This document shows positions 18,489 to 27,980 of a stretch of DNA of 64,000 bases, one piece after another. The notes beneath the pieces are model-generated. The model searched no databases. It saw only the letters and a program-made list of their open reading frames with translations, and had not been told where the DNA came from. The position numbers and the translations under genes were made by a program. This stretch comes from Virgibacillus sp. MSP4-1 (GTDB taxonomy: Bacteria; Bacillota; Bacilli; Bacillales; Alkalibacillaceae), in assembly GCF_010092505.1 (NCBI RefSeq), contig NZ_CP048021.1, positions 1,240,001 through 1,304,000 of the forward strand, in the 5' to 3' direction. Every line of letters starts with the position of its first letter. Position 1 is the first letter of the stretch.

Positions 18489-19204
18489 TACTCTTGCTCA
18501 ACCTCGAATTTATACCCGACACCCCAGACAGTAACAATCATTTTTGCAGCATCCTTTGAAACTTTATTTAATTTCTCTCTCAGCCTTTTTACATGAGTAT
18601 CAACTGTTCTCAAATCACCAAAAAACTCATAATTCCATACCTCTTTTAATAAATCTTCCCTGGCGAACACTTTATCCGGTGATCTTGCAAGGAAAAAGAG
18701 CAATTCATATTCTTTTGGTGTTAAACTGACTTCTATATCATCGGCTGTAACCCTATGAGCATCTTTTTCAATGGTAAGGTGCGGGAACACAAGCACATCA
18801 CTGGTTTTCGTCTGAGTCTGCACAAAATTGGTTGTGGAGGACCGTCTTAGTAAAGCCTTTACCCGTAAAACAACTTCTCTTGGACTGAAAGGTTTTACAA
18901 TATAGTCATCTGCACCAACCTCAAGTCCGTGAACACGGTTCGCTTCTTCCCCTTTAGCTGTCAGCATGATAACAGGCGTACTTTTCTTTTCCCGTAGCTC
19001 TGTACAAACCTCTTCACCATCCATACCAGGCATCATGAGGTCGAGTAATATCAAATCATAGTCGTCATCCAACGCTTTTTGAAGAGCTTCTTTTCCATCC
19101 TCTGCTTCTTCAATTTGGAAATCTTCTCGTTCCAGGTACATCTTTAATAGCCGTCTGATTCTTTCTTCATCATCCACTACCAAAATCTTCGCATTCTGTT
19201 CCAT
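18488..19204 (-). CDS. resD: Response regulator ResD
   Basis: OmpR-family DNA-binding regulator, partner of ResE. Receiver domain residues 1-120 with acidic pocket DDEER, phosphorylated aspartate D55 in LILLDLMMPGMDG, and K in IVKPFSPRE; winged-helix domain about 140-236 (YELLFFLARSPDKVFAREDL then RTVDTHVKRLREKLN). The ATG at 19204 (MEQNAKILVV) is chosen; an in-frame TTG six bases earlier is an alternative, with AAGGGGG upstream of both. It stands 47 bases after resC. ResD activates cytochrome and nitrate/nitrite respiration genes in B. subtilis. Confidence 0.93.
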   Translation of the reverse strand: MEQNAKILVVDDEERIRRLLKMYLEREDFQIEEAEDGKEALQKALDDDYDLILLDLMMPGMDGEEVCTELREKKSTPVIMLTAKGEEANRVHGLEVGADDYIVKPFSPREVVLRVKALLRRSSTTNFVQTQTKTSDVLVFPHLTIEKDAHRVTADDIEVSLTPKEYELLFFLARSPDKVFAREDLLKEVWNYEFFGDLRTVDTHVKRLREKLNKVSKDAAKMIVTVWGVGYKFEVEQE

Positions 19205-19250
19205 TCTCAATATCCCCCTTAACGTAGCTTAAAAATCCGTCTCTGACAAT

Positions 19251-20435
19251 TTAAGATGCATAAGAGTGCAATCCGGAAATAACAAGGTTTACAACAACCA
19301 GGTTAAACATAATAATGGCAAAACCAATGACGGCCAGCCACGCTGATTTCTCCCCATGCCATCCTCTGGATAACCGCAGATGCAGGAAGGCTGCATAGAA
19401 GAACCAGGTAATAAGAGCCCAGACTTCCTTAGGATCCCATCCCCAGAAACGGTCCCAGGCTTCCTGTGCCCATATGGCTGCGAATATAAGGCCTCCTAAA
19501 GTGAAAACTGGAAAACCAATCGTCACAGCACGATAAGTAATCTCATCCAACAGCTCAGGATTTGATTTTTTAACACGTGGCTGAAGAGCGGCTGTAATTC
19601 TTTTTCGTAAAATAAGTCTTAACAGGCCGTATAATACCAGACCGCCAAGCAGTGACCAGATAAGGGAATTCAATTTACGCCCCGCTTCTACTCCATTCAT
19701 CCAGCCAGGTGCTTTAAACAGAGGCGACATTTTATCCTCAGTCAGCATGATCCCGTCATTAGGAGCGGCTATCGCAGGCATACTGTACTCTACAGTTGTT
19801 TCTGTTTCTGAATGTTGAAATTCTACACTGTAATCCATTGCACCGAAAGTAGTAGAGACCGCCACAAATGCAATTACACTCAAAATTGAATACATAATAA
19901 ATTCCAGCCAAAAAGTCTTCTTACTTCTTACGGTCTGATCAACTTGTCGAATTAAATAAATTAATCCTGCACCAAAACTTACTGCCAGAATGCCTTCACC
20001 AAGAGAGACCGTTGTCACATGGATATATAACCAATGAGATTTCAAGGATGGAACTAACGGTGAAATCTCCTGAGGAAATACACTCGCATAACCGATGACA
20101 ACTACGGATACAGGTAAAATAAACAATCCTAATAAGTCAACTTTGTAAATGAAATACAAAATAATAAACGCAAAGACCAGCATCATGCCAAAGAACGTCA
20201 TGTACTCAAACATATTACTGACTGGAGCATGATGGCTGGCTATCCACCGGGTTATAAAATAGCCAATCTGGGATATAAATCCAATGATGGTTAAGATAAT
20301 CCCTATGGTTCCTGCCTTTGTCTGTTTATGCTCCTTATTTTTATCTCTTATGGTAAATGCAAAGAAAACGATTGCCACCATATAGATAATAAATGATGCA
20401 AATAGAAAATTACTGCTCATCGATACATAATCCAT
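19251..20435 (-). CDS. resC: Cytochrome c synthesis protein ResC (CcsA family)
   Basis: Multi-pass haem-handling protein of system II cytochrome c maturation; with ResB it exports haem and attaches it to apocytochrome. 394 residues with about eight or nine membrane segments. The tryptophan-rich WWD-type haem motif is seen as [19 protein letters not shown] near residues 328-346, with conserved histidines in [11 protein letters not shown] (about 75) and [11 protein letters not shown]. Start ATG follows GGAGG by nine bases and lies 28 bases after the resB stop. Order resA-resB-resC-resD-resE is intact. Confidence 0.93.
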   Translation of the reverse strand: MDYVSMSSNFLFASFIIYMVAIVFFAFTIRDKNKEHKQTKAGTIGIILTIIGFISQIGYFITRWIASHHAPVSNMFEYMTFFGMMLVFAFIILYFIYKVDLLGLFILPVSVVVIGYASVFPQEISPLVPSLKSHWLYIHVTTVSLGEGILAVSFGAGLIYLIRQVDQTVRSKKTFWLEFIMYSILSVIAFVAVSTTFGAMDYSVEFQHSETETTVEYSMPAIAAPNDGIMLTEDKMSPLFKAPGWMNGVEAGRKLNSLIWSLLGGLVLYGLLRLILRKRITAALQPRVKKSNPELLDEITYRAVTIGFPVFTLGGLIFAAIWAQEAWDRFWGWDPKEVWALITWFFYAAFLHLRLSRGWHGEKSAWLAVIGFAIIMFNLVVVNLVISGLHSYAS

Positions 20436-20462
20436 ATTGATGATCCTCCTTAAATGCTACTG

Positions 20463-22091
20463 CTACTTCAATTCCTGCTGATCATCCGGAATGTTAAATT
20501 CTGTTCCTTCCAGAGACGATTCAAGATCCTTTTTCAAGCCATACCAGTTTTTATTGGTATGTGCTGCTATCCATACCTCATTGTCCCCCGGATGGATCCA
20601 AATTCTACGGTGGTACCAATACATTCCCTGGACAACGCCAATCATAAATATAATTGCTCCAACCGCGAAAAATGGAAGGGTGTGATCCCGTTTAACTGTC
20701 AATCCTGTCACATCCCTCATATCCACACCTGTAATACTAATCTTGTACTGATTATTATTATGAGGGTTTAAATTTGCTCCAATGGTCAGGAAATTCACTT
20801 CATAATCTTCAATATCAGGGCCATACACAAAGAAAATAAAAGCAGGTTTCTTAGGATATTTTGATTTGGTATCAGGCACTCCCTCTTCCATGAAGAATTC
20901 CGGGAAGTAATCGTCCACAACTACCCGATATCCATTTCCAAGGTCATACTCTTGTTTAGGATTGTTCATATCAAAGGTGAACTCCCCAATAGGTGATTCG
21001 TTTTCATCATCACTGCGATGCAGCTTAAATGACATAGATTGAAATTCGTTCAATTGATAACTTGCCTGATATAATGAAATGTCCTCTACTGTTAACGGTT
21101 CATTAACACGAATTTCCCCTTCATTAACTTTTGTTAACTCCGGATCCTGCCCGGGAATGGTATCCCCCTTTACTTTATAAATTTCAGCCTTTGTTTCATA
21201 ATTACTTGGAATCATTTCTCCATTTTTTTTAATTGCTTCGGCATATCTTTCATCGTTTTCATCATATACATCCATTATAAAATCATTATTTTTTATAAAG
21301 TACTGACCGTCTGTTTGCGGGATGAGCTTCGTTTCTCCTTCTCGTACCCAGACATAATCTTCAATATAAAAGAAGGACATAGAACGCAGGATAGCAGCAA
21401 TCAGTACGATAATTAATCCAATATGATTCACATATGGTCCCCACCTGGAGAAACGGCCTTTTTCTGCTAAAATATGTCCGTTCTCTTCAGATATCTTGTA
21501 ACGTTTCTTTTTGAGGCGGGAGACAACTTGATCAATGTCCCCCTGCTTTGCGTTTTCCGTTTTTCCAAATAAACGCTGTCTGCGGATAAAATTACTGTGC
21601 CGTTTCGGTTTTTGTCTCTTTAAAGCGCGATATAACGGAACAACACGATCAATACTGCAAATGACCAGAGATACTCCGATGGAAGCAATTAAAAGGATAT
21701 ACCACCAGGAGGAATACAGGTTATGAAATCCCAGTTGATAATAAATTTGACCAAATAGGCCGTACTCATCTCTGTAATGATCAGCTGCTTCAACATTTTG
21801 AGGTATGTACATTTCCTGGGGCAGAATCGTACCAATAATGGATGCAATCAGGGTTAACACGATTAACCAGACCCCTACTTTGACAGAAGAAAAGAAAATC
21901 CAGATTTTGTCGACTACCGTCTGGTTTCTCGTTTTGGATCGTCTTGCACTTCCTTCATAGCGCATATTTAAAAGCTTATTTTTTTCATTTCCATCAATGT
22001 GCTGATTTCGTTCAATAGGTTTTCCACAAGCCTCACATAAAACAGTGCCTTCCGGGTTTACGTGCCCGCATTCGCATTTTATTTCATTCAT
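20463..22091 (-). CDS. resB: Cytochrome c synthesis protein ResB (Ccs1 family)
   Basis: Partner of ResC in system II haem export and ligation. 542 residues: an N-terminal four-cysteine zinc-ribbon-like segment (KCECGHVNPEGTVLCEACGK, residues 5-24), three N-terminal membrane segments (about 67-95, 128-150, 220-240), a large extracytoplasmic beta-rich domain (about 245-480) and a last membrane segment near residue 485 (FFAVGAIIFMIGVVQGMYW). The zinc ribbon is also present in B. subtilis ResB. Start ATG at 22091 lies 15 bases after resA. Confidence 0.92.
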   Translation of the reverse strand: MNEIKCECGHVNPEGTVLCEACGKPIERNQHIDGNEKNKLLNMRYEGSARRSKTRNQTVVDKIWIFFSSVKVGVWLIVLTLIASIIGTILPQEMYIPQNVEAADHYRDEYGLFGQIYYQLGFHNLYSSWWYILLIASIGVSLVICSIDRVVPLYRALKRQKPKRHSNFIRRQRLFGKTENAKQGDIDQVVSRLKKKRYKISEENGHILAEKGRFSRWGPYVNHIGLIIVLIAAILRSMSFFYIEDYVWVREGETKLIPQTDGQYFIKNNDFIMDVYDENDERYAEAIKKNGEMIPSNYETKAEIYKVKGDTIPGQDPELTKVNEGEIRVNEPLTVEDISLYQASYQLNEFQSMSFKLHRSDDENESPIGEFTFDMNNPKQEYDLGNGYRVVVDDYFPEFFMEEGVPDTKSKYPKKPAFIFFVYGPDIEDYEVNFLTIGANLNPHNNNQYKISITGVDMRDVTGLTVKRDHTLPFFAVGAIIFMIGVVQGMYWYHRRIWIHPGDNEVWIAAHTNKNWYGLKKDLESSLEGTEFNIPDDQQELK

Positions 22092-22106
22092 CCGTACTCA
22101 TCCTTT

Positions 22107-22655
22107 TTATTTCTCGCTCTCTGGTACAATCTCTTTTAAATACCCTTCAAGCCGGTCCAGTGTTAATGCTCCCAATACCTGTCGTTCAACCGTACCGTCC
22201 GGATTAATAAAGAATGATGCCGGGAGATCAAAGACACCATACGCTTCCATTACTGTACCGTTTTTATCATGGACAATGGGAAAGGTGAGATGATTCTTGT
22301 CAATCCAGTTCCTGATGCGCAGTTTCGTTGCATCCAGACTTACAGCTACAATCTCTACACCTTTTTCTTTATATTCGGGATACAGTTTTTGCATATAAGG
22401 CATTTCCTCTTTACAGGGGTCGCAATAAGTGGCCCAGAAATTTACCATGACCCCTTTCCCTTTTAAATCCTCCGACAAATGAATTGCACCTTCTCCATTT
22501 ACCTGTTCAAGTTCAAAAGGAGGTGCCTGGTCACCATCTGCTACCGCCTCTTTGTCCTTCATGAAATTGGAAACCAGAGCAAAAACGACAGCACCAAGTA
22601 AAATCGCTAACACAACACTTCTGAATATAAATCGCTTCTTTTTCTTATTGGACAT
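22107..22655 (-). CDS. resA: Membrane thiol-disulfide oxidoreductase ResA
   Basis: Extracytoplasmic thioredoxin-like protein that keeps the CxxCH haem-binding cysteines of apocytochrome c reduced. 182 residues: basic N-terminus MSNKKKKRF, one membrane anchor (about 11-31), then a thioredoxin fold with active site C78-D-P-C81 (NFWATYCDPCKEEMPY) and the cis-proline region DLPASFFINPDG. B. subtilis ResA has CEPC, so the active-site pair differs by one acidic residue. It begins the res cluster, 68 bases downstream of rluB. Confidence 0.92.
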   Translation of the reverse strand: MSNKKKKRFIFRSVVLAILLGAVVFALVSNFMKDKEAVADGDQAPPFELEQVNGEGAIHLSEDLKGKGVMVNFWATYCDPCKEEMPYMQKLYPEYKEKGVEIVAVSLDATKLRIRNWIDKNHLTFPIVHDKNGTVMEAYGVFDLPASFFINPDGTVERQVLGALTLDRLEGYLKEIVPESEK

Positions 22656-22723
22656 ACGCAGACCACTCCCTTTGGGTCATTATACGACGAAGTGCATGAC
22701 CGTTTTGTAACAAATTATGAAAA

Positions 22724-23458
22724 TTATTTAACATTTTTTTCTGCATAGGTTTTTAATTGTTTGATTTCATGAGGAGTAAGTTCCCGATAATCCCCCGGGT
22801 TCATTCCATGCAGGTTCAGAAAACCATACCTTTCCCTCTTGAGTTTTAAAACCGGGTACCCTAAGGATTCCATCATCCTCCTGATCTGCCGGTTTTTCCC
22901 CTCATGTAATGTGATTTCTAATATAGCTCTGTTTTTCTTATGATCTACGGACAAAATCCGATGCTTAATGGCTTTCAGATTTTCTCCCTTATCATTTATT
23001 CCTGATTTCAGTGGTTTTAAATCCTCTGGTGCAGGAATTCCCTCTACCTTTGCAATATAAACTTTATCCAGTTGATATCTTGGGTGCATAAGCTGCTGGG
23101 CAAAATCACCATCGTTCGTCAGAAGCAATATGCCCGAAGTATCATAGTCAAGTCTGCCTATTGGAAAAATTCGTTCTTGGATTTCAGGAAGTAAGTCTGT
23201 CACGACTTTCCGATTTCGGTCATCTTTCACACTTGAGATCACACCTCTCGGTTTATAAAGAAGAAGATAGATAGGTTCTTCCTTTTCAAGAGGGATATGA
23301 TTTACTTCGATTGTATCATCAGGCTTTACTTTTGTCCCCAATTCAGTTACTGTTTTTCCGTTAACTTTAACCTTACCTTCCGTAATTAACGCTTCTGCTT
23401 TTCGTCTGGATGTATAGCCACTTTTAGCAATCGCTTTTTGAAGTCTTTCCAACTCCAT
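22724..23458 (-). CDS. rluB: 23S rRNA pseudouridine synthase RluB
   Basis: Converts a uridine of 23S rRNA helix 89 to pseudouridine. 244 residues: S4 RNA-binding domain (about 1-60, RLQKAIAKSGYTSRRKAEAL), then the RsuA-type catalytic domain with the catalytic aspartate in PIGRLDYDTSGILLLTNDGD near residues 100-117 and KNRQIRRMMESLGYPVLKL. In B. subtilis rluB (ypuL) also lies between spmB and resA. Start ATG at 23458. Confidence 0.93.
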   Translation of the reverse strand: MELERLQKAIAKSGYTSRRKAEALITEGKVKVNGKTVTELGTKVKPDDTIEVNHIPLEKEEPIYLLLYKPRGVISSVKDDRNRKVVTDLLPEIQERIFPIGRLDYDTSGILLLTNDGDFAQQLMHPRYQLDKVYIAKVEGIPAPEDLKPLKSGINDKGENLKAIKHRILSVDHKKNRAILEITLHEGKNRQIRRMMESLGYPVLKLKRERYGFLNLHGMNPGDYRELTPHEIKQLKTYAEKNVK

Positions 23459-23500
23459 ATTGTCACCTGCCCTTGATGTTTAATCATTCGATACGTAACA

Positions 23501-23526
23501 AAAGCGTTAACCTTTGTTAACGCTTT
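23501..23526 (-). terminator. Hairpin terminator after spmB
   Basis: An 11-bp perfect stem (AAAGCGTTAAC with GTTAACGCTTT) and 4-base loop; on the minus strand TTTTGTTACG follows. It overlaps the spmB stop. Confidence 0.65.
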
Positions 23527-24058
23527 AGAATCCAAAGATATAAGTACATATCATAATCGATGCTATTATACCAATAAGGTCAGCTAAGAGTCCAACTTTA
23601 AGCGCATCCCCCATCTTTTTTATCCCAACAGCACCAAAATAGACAGTTAGAACATAAAGTGTTGTATCTGTACTTCCCTGCATAGTGGAGGCAAGCTTTC
23701 CAATAAAAGAATCAGGTCCAAATTCCTTAATTAAATCTGTGGTAACAGCCAGTGCAGCTGTTCCGGATATAGGACGAACTGCAGCGAGAGGAACAATATC
23801 GCTGGGTATTCCCAGTATTTGCAGTAAGGGGGAAATTAATGCAACAAAACCCTCCATCGCTCCTGACGCTCGGAAGATGGATATGGCAACGATCATTCCT
23901 AACAAAAAAGGAAGAAGGGATATAGCCATGCGCACCCCTTCTTTGCCCCCTTCCACAAAAGTTTCATAGGTTGGAACCTTCTTAATTGTCCCGGCAATTA
24001 GCACAATTAATATAATAAACGGGATAATCCATGTACTAATAGTCGTTATCACACTCAT
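23525..24058 (-). CDS. spmB: Spore maturation protein SpmB
   Basis: A 177-residue polytopic membrane protein of the nucleoside-recognition (Gate) domain family; with SpmA it is required for full core dehydration and heat resistance of the spore. Hydrophobic segments are near 8-25, 45-65, 130-150 and 158-176; the segment SPLLQILGIPSDIVPLAAVR is typical. The ATG overlaps the end of spmA by four bases. Order dacB-spmA-spmB equals that of B. subtilis. Confidence 0.92.
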   Translation of the reverse strand: MSVITTISTWIIPFIILIVLIAGTIKKVPTYETFVEGGKEGVRMAISLLPFLLGMIVAISIFRASGAMEGFVALISPLLQILGIPSDIVPLAAVRPISGTAALAVTTDLIKEFGPDSFIGKLASTMQGSTDTTLYVLTVYFGAVGIKKMGDALKVGLLADLIGIIASIMICTYIFGF

Positions 24059-24648
24059 GACTTATTCCTCCGTACCCGTCGATAATAGAAAAAACGGTCC
24101 ACACAAAGGGCGCCAATGGTTGAAATGCCCGTAGCAAGAATGGTTGTCCCTACAATTTCCGTTGGATTGGCAGAGTCGTATTGCATTCGAATAGCAATAA
24201 CCGTTGTGGGAATTAAAGTCACACTTGAGGTATTTAACGCCAGAAACGTAACCATGGACCTTGAAGCCTCAATGGAATCGTTGTTTATCTTTTTCATTTC
24301 CTCCATCGCTTTGATTCCCAGGGGGGTCGCTGCATTTCCGAGACCGAACAGGTTGGCGGAAAAGTTAGATAAAATATATCCCATCGCCGGATGTTCAGGC
24401 GGGATTTCAGGGAATATCCGTTTAAAAATGGGTTTAAATAAGTTTGCCAGTCCTCTTAACAGACCTGCATTTTCAGCAATTCGCATAATGCCCAGCCAAA
24501 AGACCAGTACACTTATTAATCCAATGGCAAGCATAACCGCTTCATCCGCGCTTTCAAAGATTGCCTCATTCACCTCGTCCATTGTTCCATTAAACATCGC
24601 ATAAATAATTCCTGTAACAGCCAGGAAGACCCAGATTAAATTAACCAT
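24055..24648 (-). CDS. spmA: Spore maturation protein SpmA
   Basis: A 197-residue membrane protein paired with SpmB. It carries the same Gate-domain pattern, with NLFGLGNAATPLGIKAMEEM near residue 100 and STIGALCVDRFFYYRR at the end. Six or so hydrophobic segments. It starts immediately after the dacB stop, so dacB-spmA-spmB form one mother-cell transcript whose products act together in building the cortex and dehydrating the core. Confidence 0.92.
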   Translation of the reverse strand: MVNLIWVFLAVTGIIYAMFNGTMDEVNEAIFESADEAVMLAIGLISVLVFWLGIMRIAENAGLLRGLANLFKPIFKRIFPEIPPEHPAMGYILSNFSANLFGLGNAATPLGIKAMEEMKKINNDSIEASRSMVTFLALNTSSVTLIPTTVIAIRMQYDSANPTEIVGTTILATGISTIGALCVDRFFYYRRVRRNKS

Positions 24649-25758
24649 TTATAAAACCCCATTTAATTGATGAAATAAGTCTTTGACTTTATCAAACAGG
24701 CTATCCTCTTTTGGCAGTACGGGTTCTTTAATAATATTTCTCTCTGCTAAAACCTGATCATTTAAGGAATATATCCTCTTTCCAATGACCTCATCATCTG
24801 ACATCTGAAAATCTTCTTTTATATAAGTCTTACTTTCTATCATTTCGGACTCTTTTTTGGATAACGGCAAAACTACAGGATTTACGATTTCAGCTGACAC
24901 GGTGTTCCCGCCAGGAAGTGAAAGCTCAATCTGTCCCATATCACGAATCAGCTTTAAATCAAAGGAATTGAACCCCCATTCAAACAGACGGGTATGATCA
25001 TCCCAATCTTTCCGATCATTTAAAGTCACCACAATCAACTTCATATCATCCTTTTCGGCACTGGTAACCAGTGTTCTTCCCGCTTTCCTTGTATAACCGG
25101 TTTTTCCGCCAATACAGTAAGGATATCTTGTTAACAGCTTGTTCTTATTGTGCCACGGGAAGCGTTCATTTTCCCCCTTATACTTTTTTGTACCGGATAT
25201 TTTTGAAAACGTCTTATTCTGCATGGCATACCTCATTAATAATGCCATGTCATACGCAGTGGAATAATGGCCATCAGCTTCCAGGCCATGCGGGTTTGCA
25301 AAATGAGAGTCTGTCATCCCAATCCATTGCGCCTTTTGATTCATCAAATGGGTAAAGCCTGGCAGACTTCCTCCTACATGCTCAGCGATTGCTACGGCAG
25401 CGTCATTCCCTGACCTGAGCATTAATCCATAAACCAGGTCCTTTAGCTTTACTTTGTCACCCGCATCTAAATAAATTGAGGAGCCTTCTGTTCTTACCGC
25501 ATTTTCACTCACTGTAACCGTTTCATTCAAATCACCATGTTCAATGGCTACGATCGCTGTCAGGATTTTCGTAATACTGGCTATACTTTTTTTCTGGTGT
25601 GCATTCTTATCAAATAGAACTCTTCCGGACTCATACTCCATTAATACAGCATTTTCAGCCGAAACTCCTGGTGCAGCATGTGCAGTTACTGGATGCCAGG
25701 CAGTATATAGAAACGGAAGGATCATGATAATAATGAGCATTTTTTTGATGTTTTTCAA
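24649..25758 (-). CDS. dacB: Sporulation D-Ala-D-Ala carboxypeptidase DacB (PBP5*)
   Basis: Trims the terminal D-alanine of cortex peptidoglycan and so sets its low cross-linking. 369 residues: signal peptide (about 1-28, ending THAAPG), catalytic serine S60 in SITK, second motif SGN in MLRSGNDAAVAIAEH near 117, third motif KTGYT near 216, and a C-terminal PBP5-like domain with a probable amphipathic membrane anchor (DKVKDLFHQL). The start is TTG at 25758, seven bases after GGAGG. A sigma-E-like promoter precedes it. Confidence 0.92.
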   Translation of the reverse strand: MKNIKKMLIIIMILPFLYTAWHPVTAHAAPGVSAENAVLMEYESGRVLFDKNAHQKKSIASITKILTAIVAIEHGDLNETVTVSENAVRTEGSSIYLDAGDKVKLKDLVYGLMLRSGNDAAVAIAEHVGGSLPGFTHLMNQKAQWIGMTDSHFANPHGLEADGHYSTAYDMALLMRYAMQNKTFSKISGTKKYKGENERFPWHNKNKLLTRYPYCIGGKTGYTRKAGRTLVTSAEKDDMKLIVVTLNDRKDWDDHTRLFEWGFNSFDLKLIRDMGQIELSLPGGNTVSAEIVNPVVLPLSKKESEMIESKTYIKEDFQMSDDEVIGKRIYSLNDQVLAERNIIKEPVLPKEDSLFDKVKDLFHQLNGVL

Positions 25759-25789
25759 AACAAGTCCTCCATTTCATGGTGTTTGTACT

Positions 25790-25819
25790 AAAATATGAAG
25801 GAAAGGACGGGCTTATGAC
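25790..25819 (-). promoter_or_regulatory. Probable sigma-E promoter of dacB-spmAB
   Basis: On the minus strand GTCATAAG (25819-25812) and CATATTTT (25797-25790) are 14 bases apart, close to the sigma-E pattern (KTCATAtt, N13-15, CATACAnT). It is 32 bases before the dacB start; B. subtilis dacB is sigma-E dependent. Confidence 0.6.
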
Positions 25820-25950
25820 AAAAACAGATGGAACCATACAAGTCAAATGCTCAGACATGAGTTTACGGCAGTAGAAGCTATAAAAAGCCATAAAAAGTCA
25901 TTAAAATATCCCTATCCAATATTGATAGGGATCCATCTGAAGTATCCAAT

Positions 25951-26835
25951 TCAAGCTAAAGTCCAGGTTAATTGCTTTGCCTGATTAAAACGGGTTTGGA
26001 CGTCCTGCCAGTTTACAACCTTCCACCAGTTGTCTACATATTTCCCTTTATCCGTTTGGTACTGTAAATAATAGGCATGCTCCCAAACATCTAATACGAG
26101 CAGCGGGATAACGTCCCAAAGAGCATACATATTGTGTTTTTCGATTGTCTGAATGGCAACACGGCCAGAACGCAGCTCCCACACAAGCATCGCCCAACCT
26201 GTCCCCTGTACAGACTTTGCGGCATGGGTAAATAGCTGTTTGAACCGTTTAAAACTGCCAAAAACCTGTTTGAGATGTGCGGCAAGCTCTCCCGTTGGCT
26301 TCCTGTCACCATCAGGGGACATATTATTCCAAAAAATGGTGTGAAGGAAGTGTCCACTTCCATTGAACGACTGCTCTCTCATCCAATGCCTTAGCATTTG
26401 ACTATTTTGAGATTCACTCCATTTGTCGATCATTTGCTCAGCCTTATTTAAACCTTCAACATAACTTTTATGGTGGATATCATGATGAAGCCGCATAATT
26501 TCTTCAGAGATTACCGGCTCAAGAGCATCGTAATCATAAGGAAGAGGCGGAAGACTATGTTCTCCTATCGGCACACGATTCGCATTTGGCTGCTCTCCTC
26601 GTTCTGTAACGATGTCTTCCACCATTTCCTCACCACTCCTCTGAATGTGTTCCAGGTCCTGCTGTGTCACAGATTGATGATTTGTTAAATACGTTTGAAT
26701 ATTGTTCCGCCAGTTTTCCATCCTGCTTTGTACAAATGATAGACTCACGTTTTTTCGATTATTTATGACTTTTTCTTCTACCTCATCTGCCCAATTTAAC
26801 AAGGCATATAAATATTGTCTGGTTTGTGCATTCAT
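25951..26835 (-). CDS. sodF: Fe/Mn superoxide dismutase with N-terminal extension (SodF-like)
   Basis: A 294-residue protein. The last ~200 residues are an iron/manganese superoxide dismutase: PLPYDYDALEPVISEEIMRL with the first metal histidine in HHDIHHKSYVEGLN, a second in GHFLHTIFWNNM, and the distal pair in LDVWEHAYYLQYQ. The first ~95 residues are an acidic, helical extension without known motif, as in B. subtilis SodF (281 residues). It removes superoxide in the cytoplasm. It is not at the same place as B. subtilis sodF, so its position between dacB and the scp genes is a local arrangement. Confidence 0.85.
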   Translation of the reverse strand: MNAQTRQYLYALLNWADEVEEKVINNRKNVSLSFVQSRMENWRNNIQTYLTNHQSVTQQDLEHIQRSGEEMVEDIVTERGEQPNANRVPIGEHSLPPLPYDYDALEPVISEEIMRLHHDIHHKSYVEGLNKAEQMIDKWSESQNSQMLRHWMREQSFNGSGHFLHTIFWNNMSPDGDRKPTGELAAHLKQVFGSFKRFKQLFTHAAKSVQGTGWAMLVWELRSGRVAIQTIEKHNMYALWDVIPLLVLDVWEHAYYLQYQTDKGKYVDNWWKVVNWQDVQTRFNQAKQLTWTLA

Positions 26836-26875
26836 CTACATCACCTCGACATCATCATATGCCCAGGTCTACCAA

Positions 26876-26911
26876 ATGTGAAAAAGCTTCCCCTATTATG
26901 AGGAAGCTTTT
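26876..26911 (-). terminator. Terminator after the 26929-27306 gene
   Basis: AAAAGCTTCC and GGAAGCTTTT (26882-26911) form a 10-bp stem; the minus strand ends GCTTTTTCAC. Confidence 0.75.
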
Positions 26912-26928
26912 GTTACGGTCTATGAAGT

Positions 26929-27306
26929 TTAAGGGGGATATTCCAGCATTTCATTGATGACCTTTTCGACAGTATCCCATTCAACCTTCTCAAACAGAGA
27001 GGAAAAGTGGTCCCAATCAGGAACATACAATCTTTTTTGCTGCTTGTACTCCGGATTTGTTATAAGTAAGGCTAACGCTGCCACTTCTTTAAAATCATAA
27101 TGGTACGGACCTGAAGAAATCACAGGTTCCTTATCGAAAGGTGTAACCGTTGAAAAATTCCGATTAAAGTATTCAGGATAGACAAGCTGAAATTCCTGTT
27201 CAAACCTGTCCTCGTGATAAATAACCTGCGAACGAATAAATCCATCTTCAGGTGAAGCCGGAACACTTTTTTCCAACTGACGGCCGGTGAAATTTTTGAT
27301 CTCCAA
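26929..27306 (-). CDS. Hypothetical protein in the ypuI position
   Basis: A 125-residue soluble protein I do not recognise. It is rich in aromatic and acidic residues (VIYHEDRFEQEFQLVYPEYF; VPDWDHFSSLFEKVEWD) and has no signal peptide or membrane segment. The start is probably TTG at 27306 (MEIKNFTG), seven bases after GGAGG; an in-frame ATG at 27321 overlaps the ribosome-binding site. It lies downstream of scpAB, where B. subtilis has ypuI, but the sequence does not resemble my recollection of YpuI. Good ribosome-binding site, a dedicated terminator and normal composition support a real gene. Confidence 0.65.
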   Translation of the reverse strand: MEIKNFTGRQLEKSVPASPEDGFIRSQVIYHEDRFEQEFQLVYPEYFNRNFSTVTPFDKEPVISSGPYHYDFKEVAALALLITNPEYKQQKRLYVPDWDHFSSLFEKVEWDTVEKVINEMLEYPP

Positions 27307-27382
27307 CCCCCATCCTCCCATATATCGTATTTACTTATATCGTACTATACTTTATTTGAAAAGTCAGTCATTTATTCAGTCT

Positions 27383-27967
27383 TTAAAAGTCTGTATCTTC
27401 TTTAAATCTTTCAAAGAATAAATCAGCTTCCATTTCCATATTTTCATCTATTAAATCCTCAGGTAATGGCGGTAACTCTTCCAATGAGGTTAAACCAAAG
27501 AAGGAAAGAAACTGGGTCGTAGTCACAAATAAAACGGGCCGTCCACTCGTTTCCTTCCTCCCGGCCTCTTCAATAAGCTGACGTGAAATCAATGTCTGAA
27601 CAGGGCCATCACTGTTTACCCCTCTAATTTCTTCAATTTCCGTTCGTGTAATCGGCTGGTTATAGGCAATAATCGCCAGCGTTTCCAGAGCAGCCTGGGA
27701 GAGGCGGGATGATGAGGGGGTTTCTACGAGCTTTTCAAAATAATGCGCATGCTCCGGTTTTGTCGTTAAATGAAAAAAATCAGCAGACTGCATAATCGTA
27801 ATTCCCCGTTGTTCATGCTCATAATCATACTTTAGTTCGTCAACAATGACGTCTACGGCGGTCTGGTCTACTTCAAGAACCTTTGCCAGCTGCTTCTTAC
27901 TAAGCCCCTCTTCACCTGAAGCAAATAATAGTCCTTCTGTTGCTGCTTTTAACTTCTGTAATTCCAT
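27383..27967 (-). CDS. scpB: Segregation and condensation protein ScpB
   Basis: A 194-residue subunit of the SMC-ScpA-ScpB complex that compacts and segregates the chromosome. It consists of two winged-helix domains (about 5-75 and 90-165), with the typical LETLAIIAYNQPITRTEIEE and TSGRPVLFVTT segments, then an acidic tail. It starts 13 bases after scpA with a GGAGG site, as in the conserved scpA-scpB pair. Confidence 0.95.
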   Translation of the reverse strand: MELQKLKAATEGLLFASGEEGLSKKQLAKVLEVDQTAVDVIVDELKYDYEHEQRGITIMQSADFFHLTTKPEHAHYFEKLVETPSSSRLSQAALETLAIIAYNQPITRTEIEEIRGVNSDGPVQTLISRQLIEEAGRKETSGRPVLFVTTTQFLSFFGLTSLEELPPLPEDLIDENMEMEADLFFERFKEDTDF

Positions 27968-27980
27968 TGTGATCCTCCGT

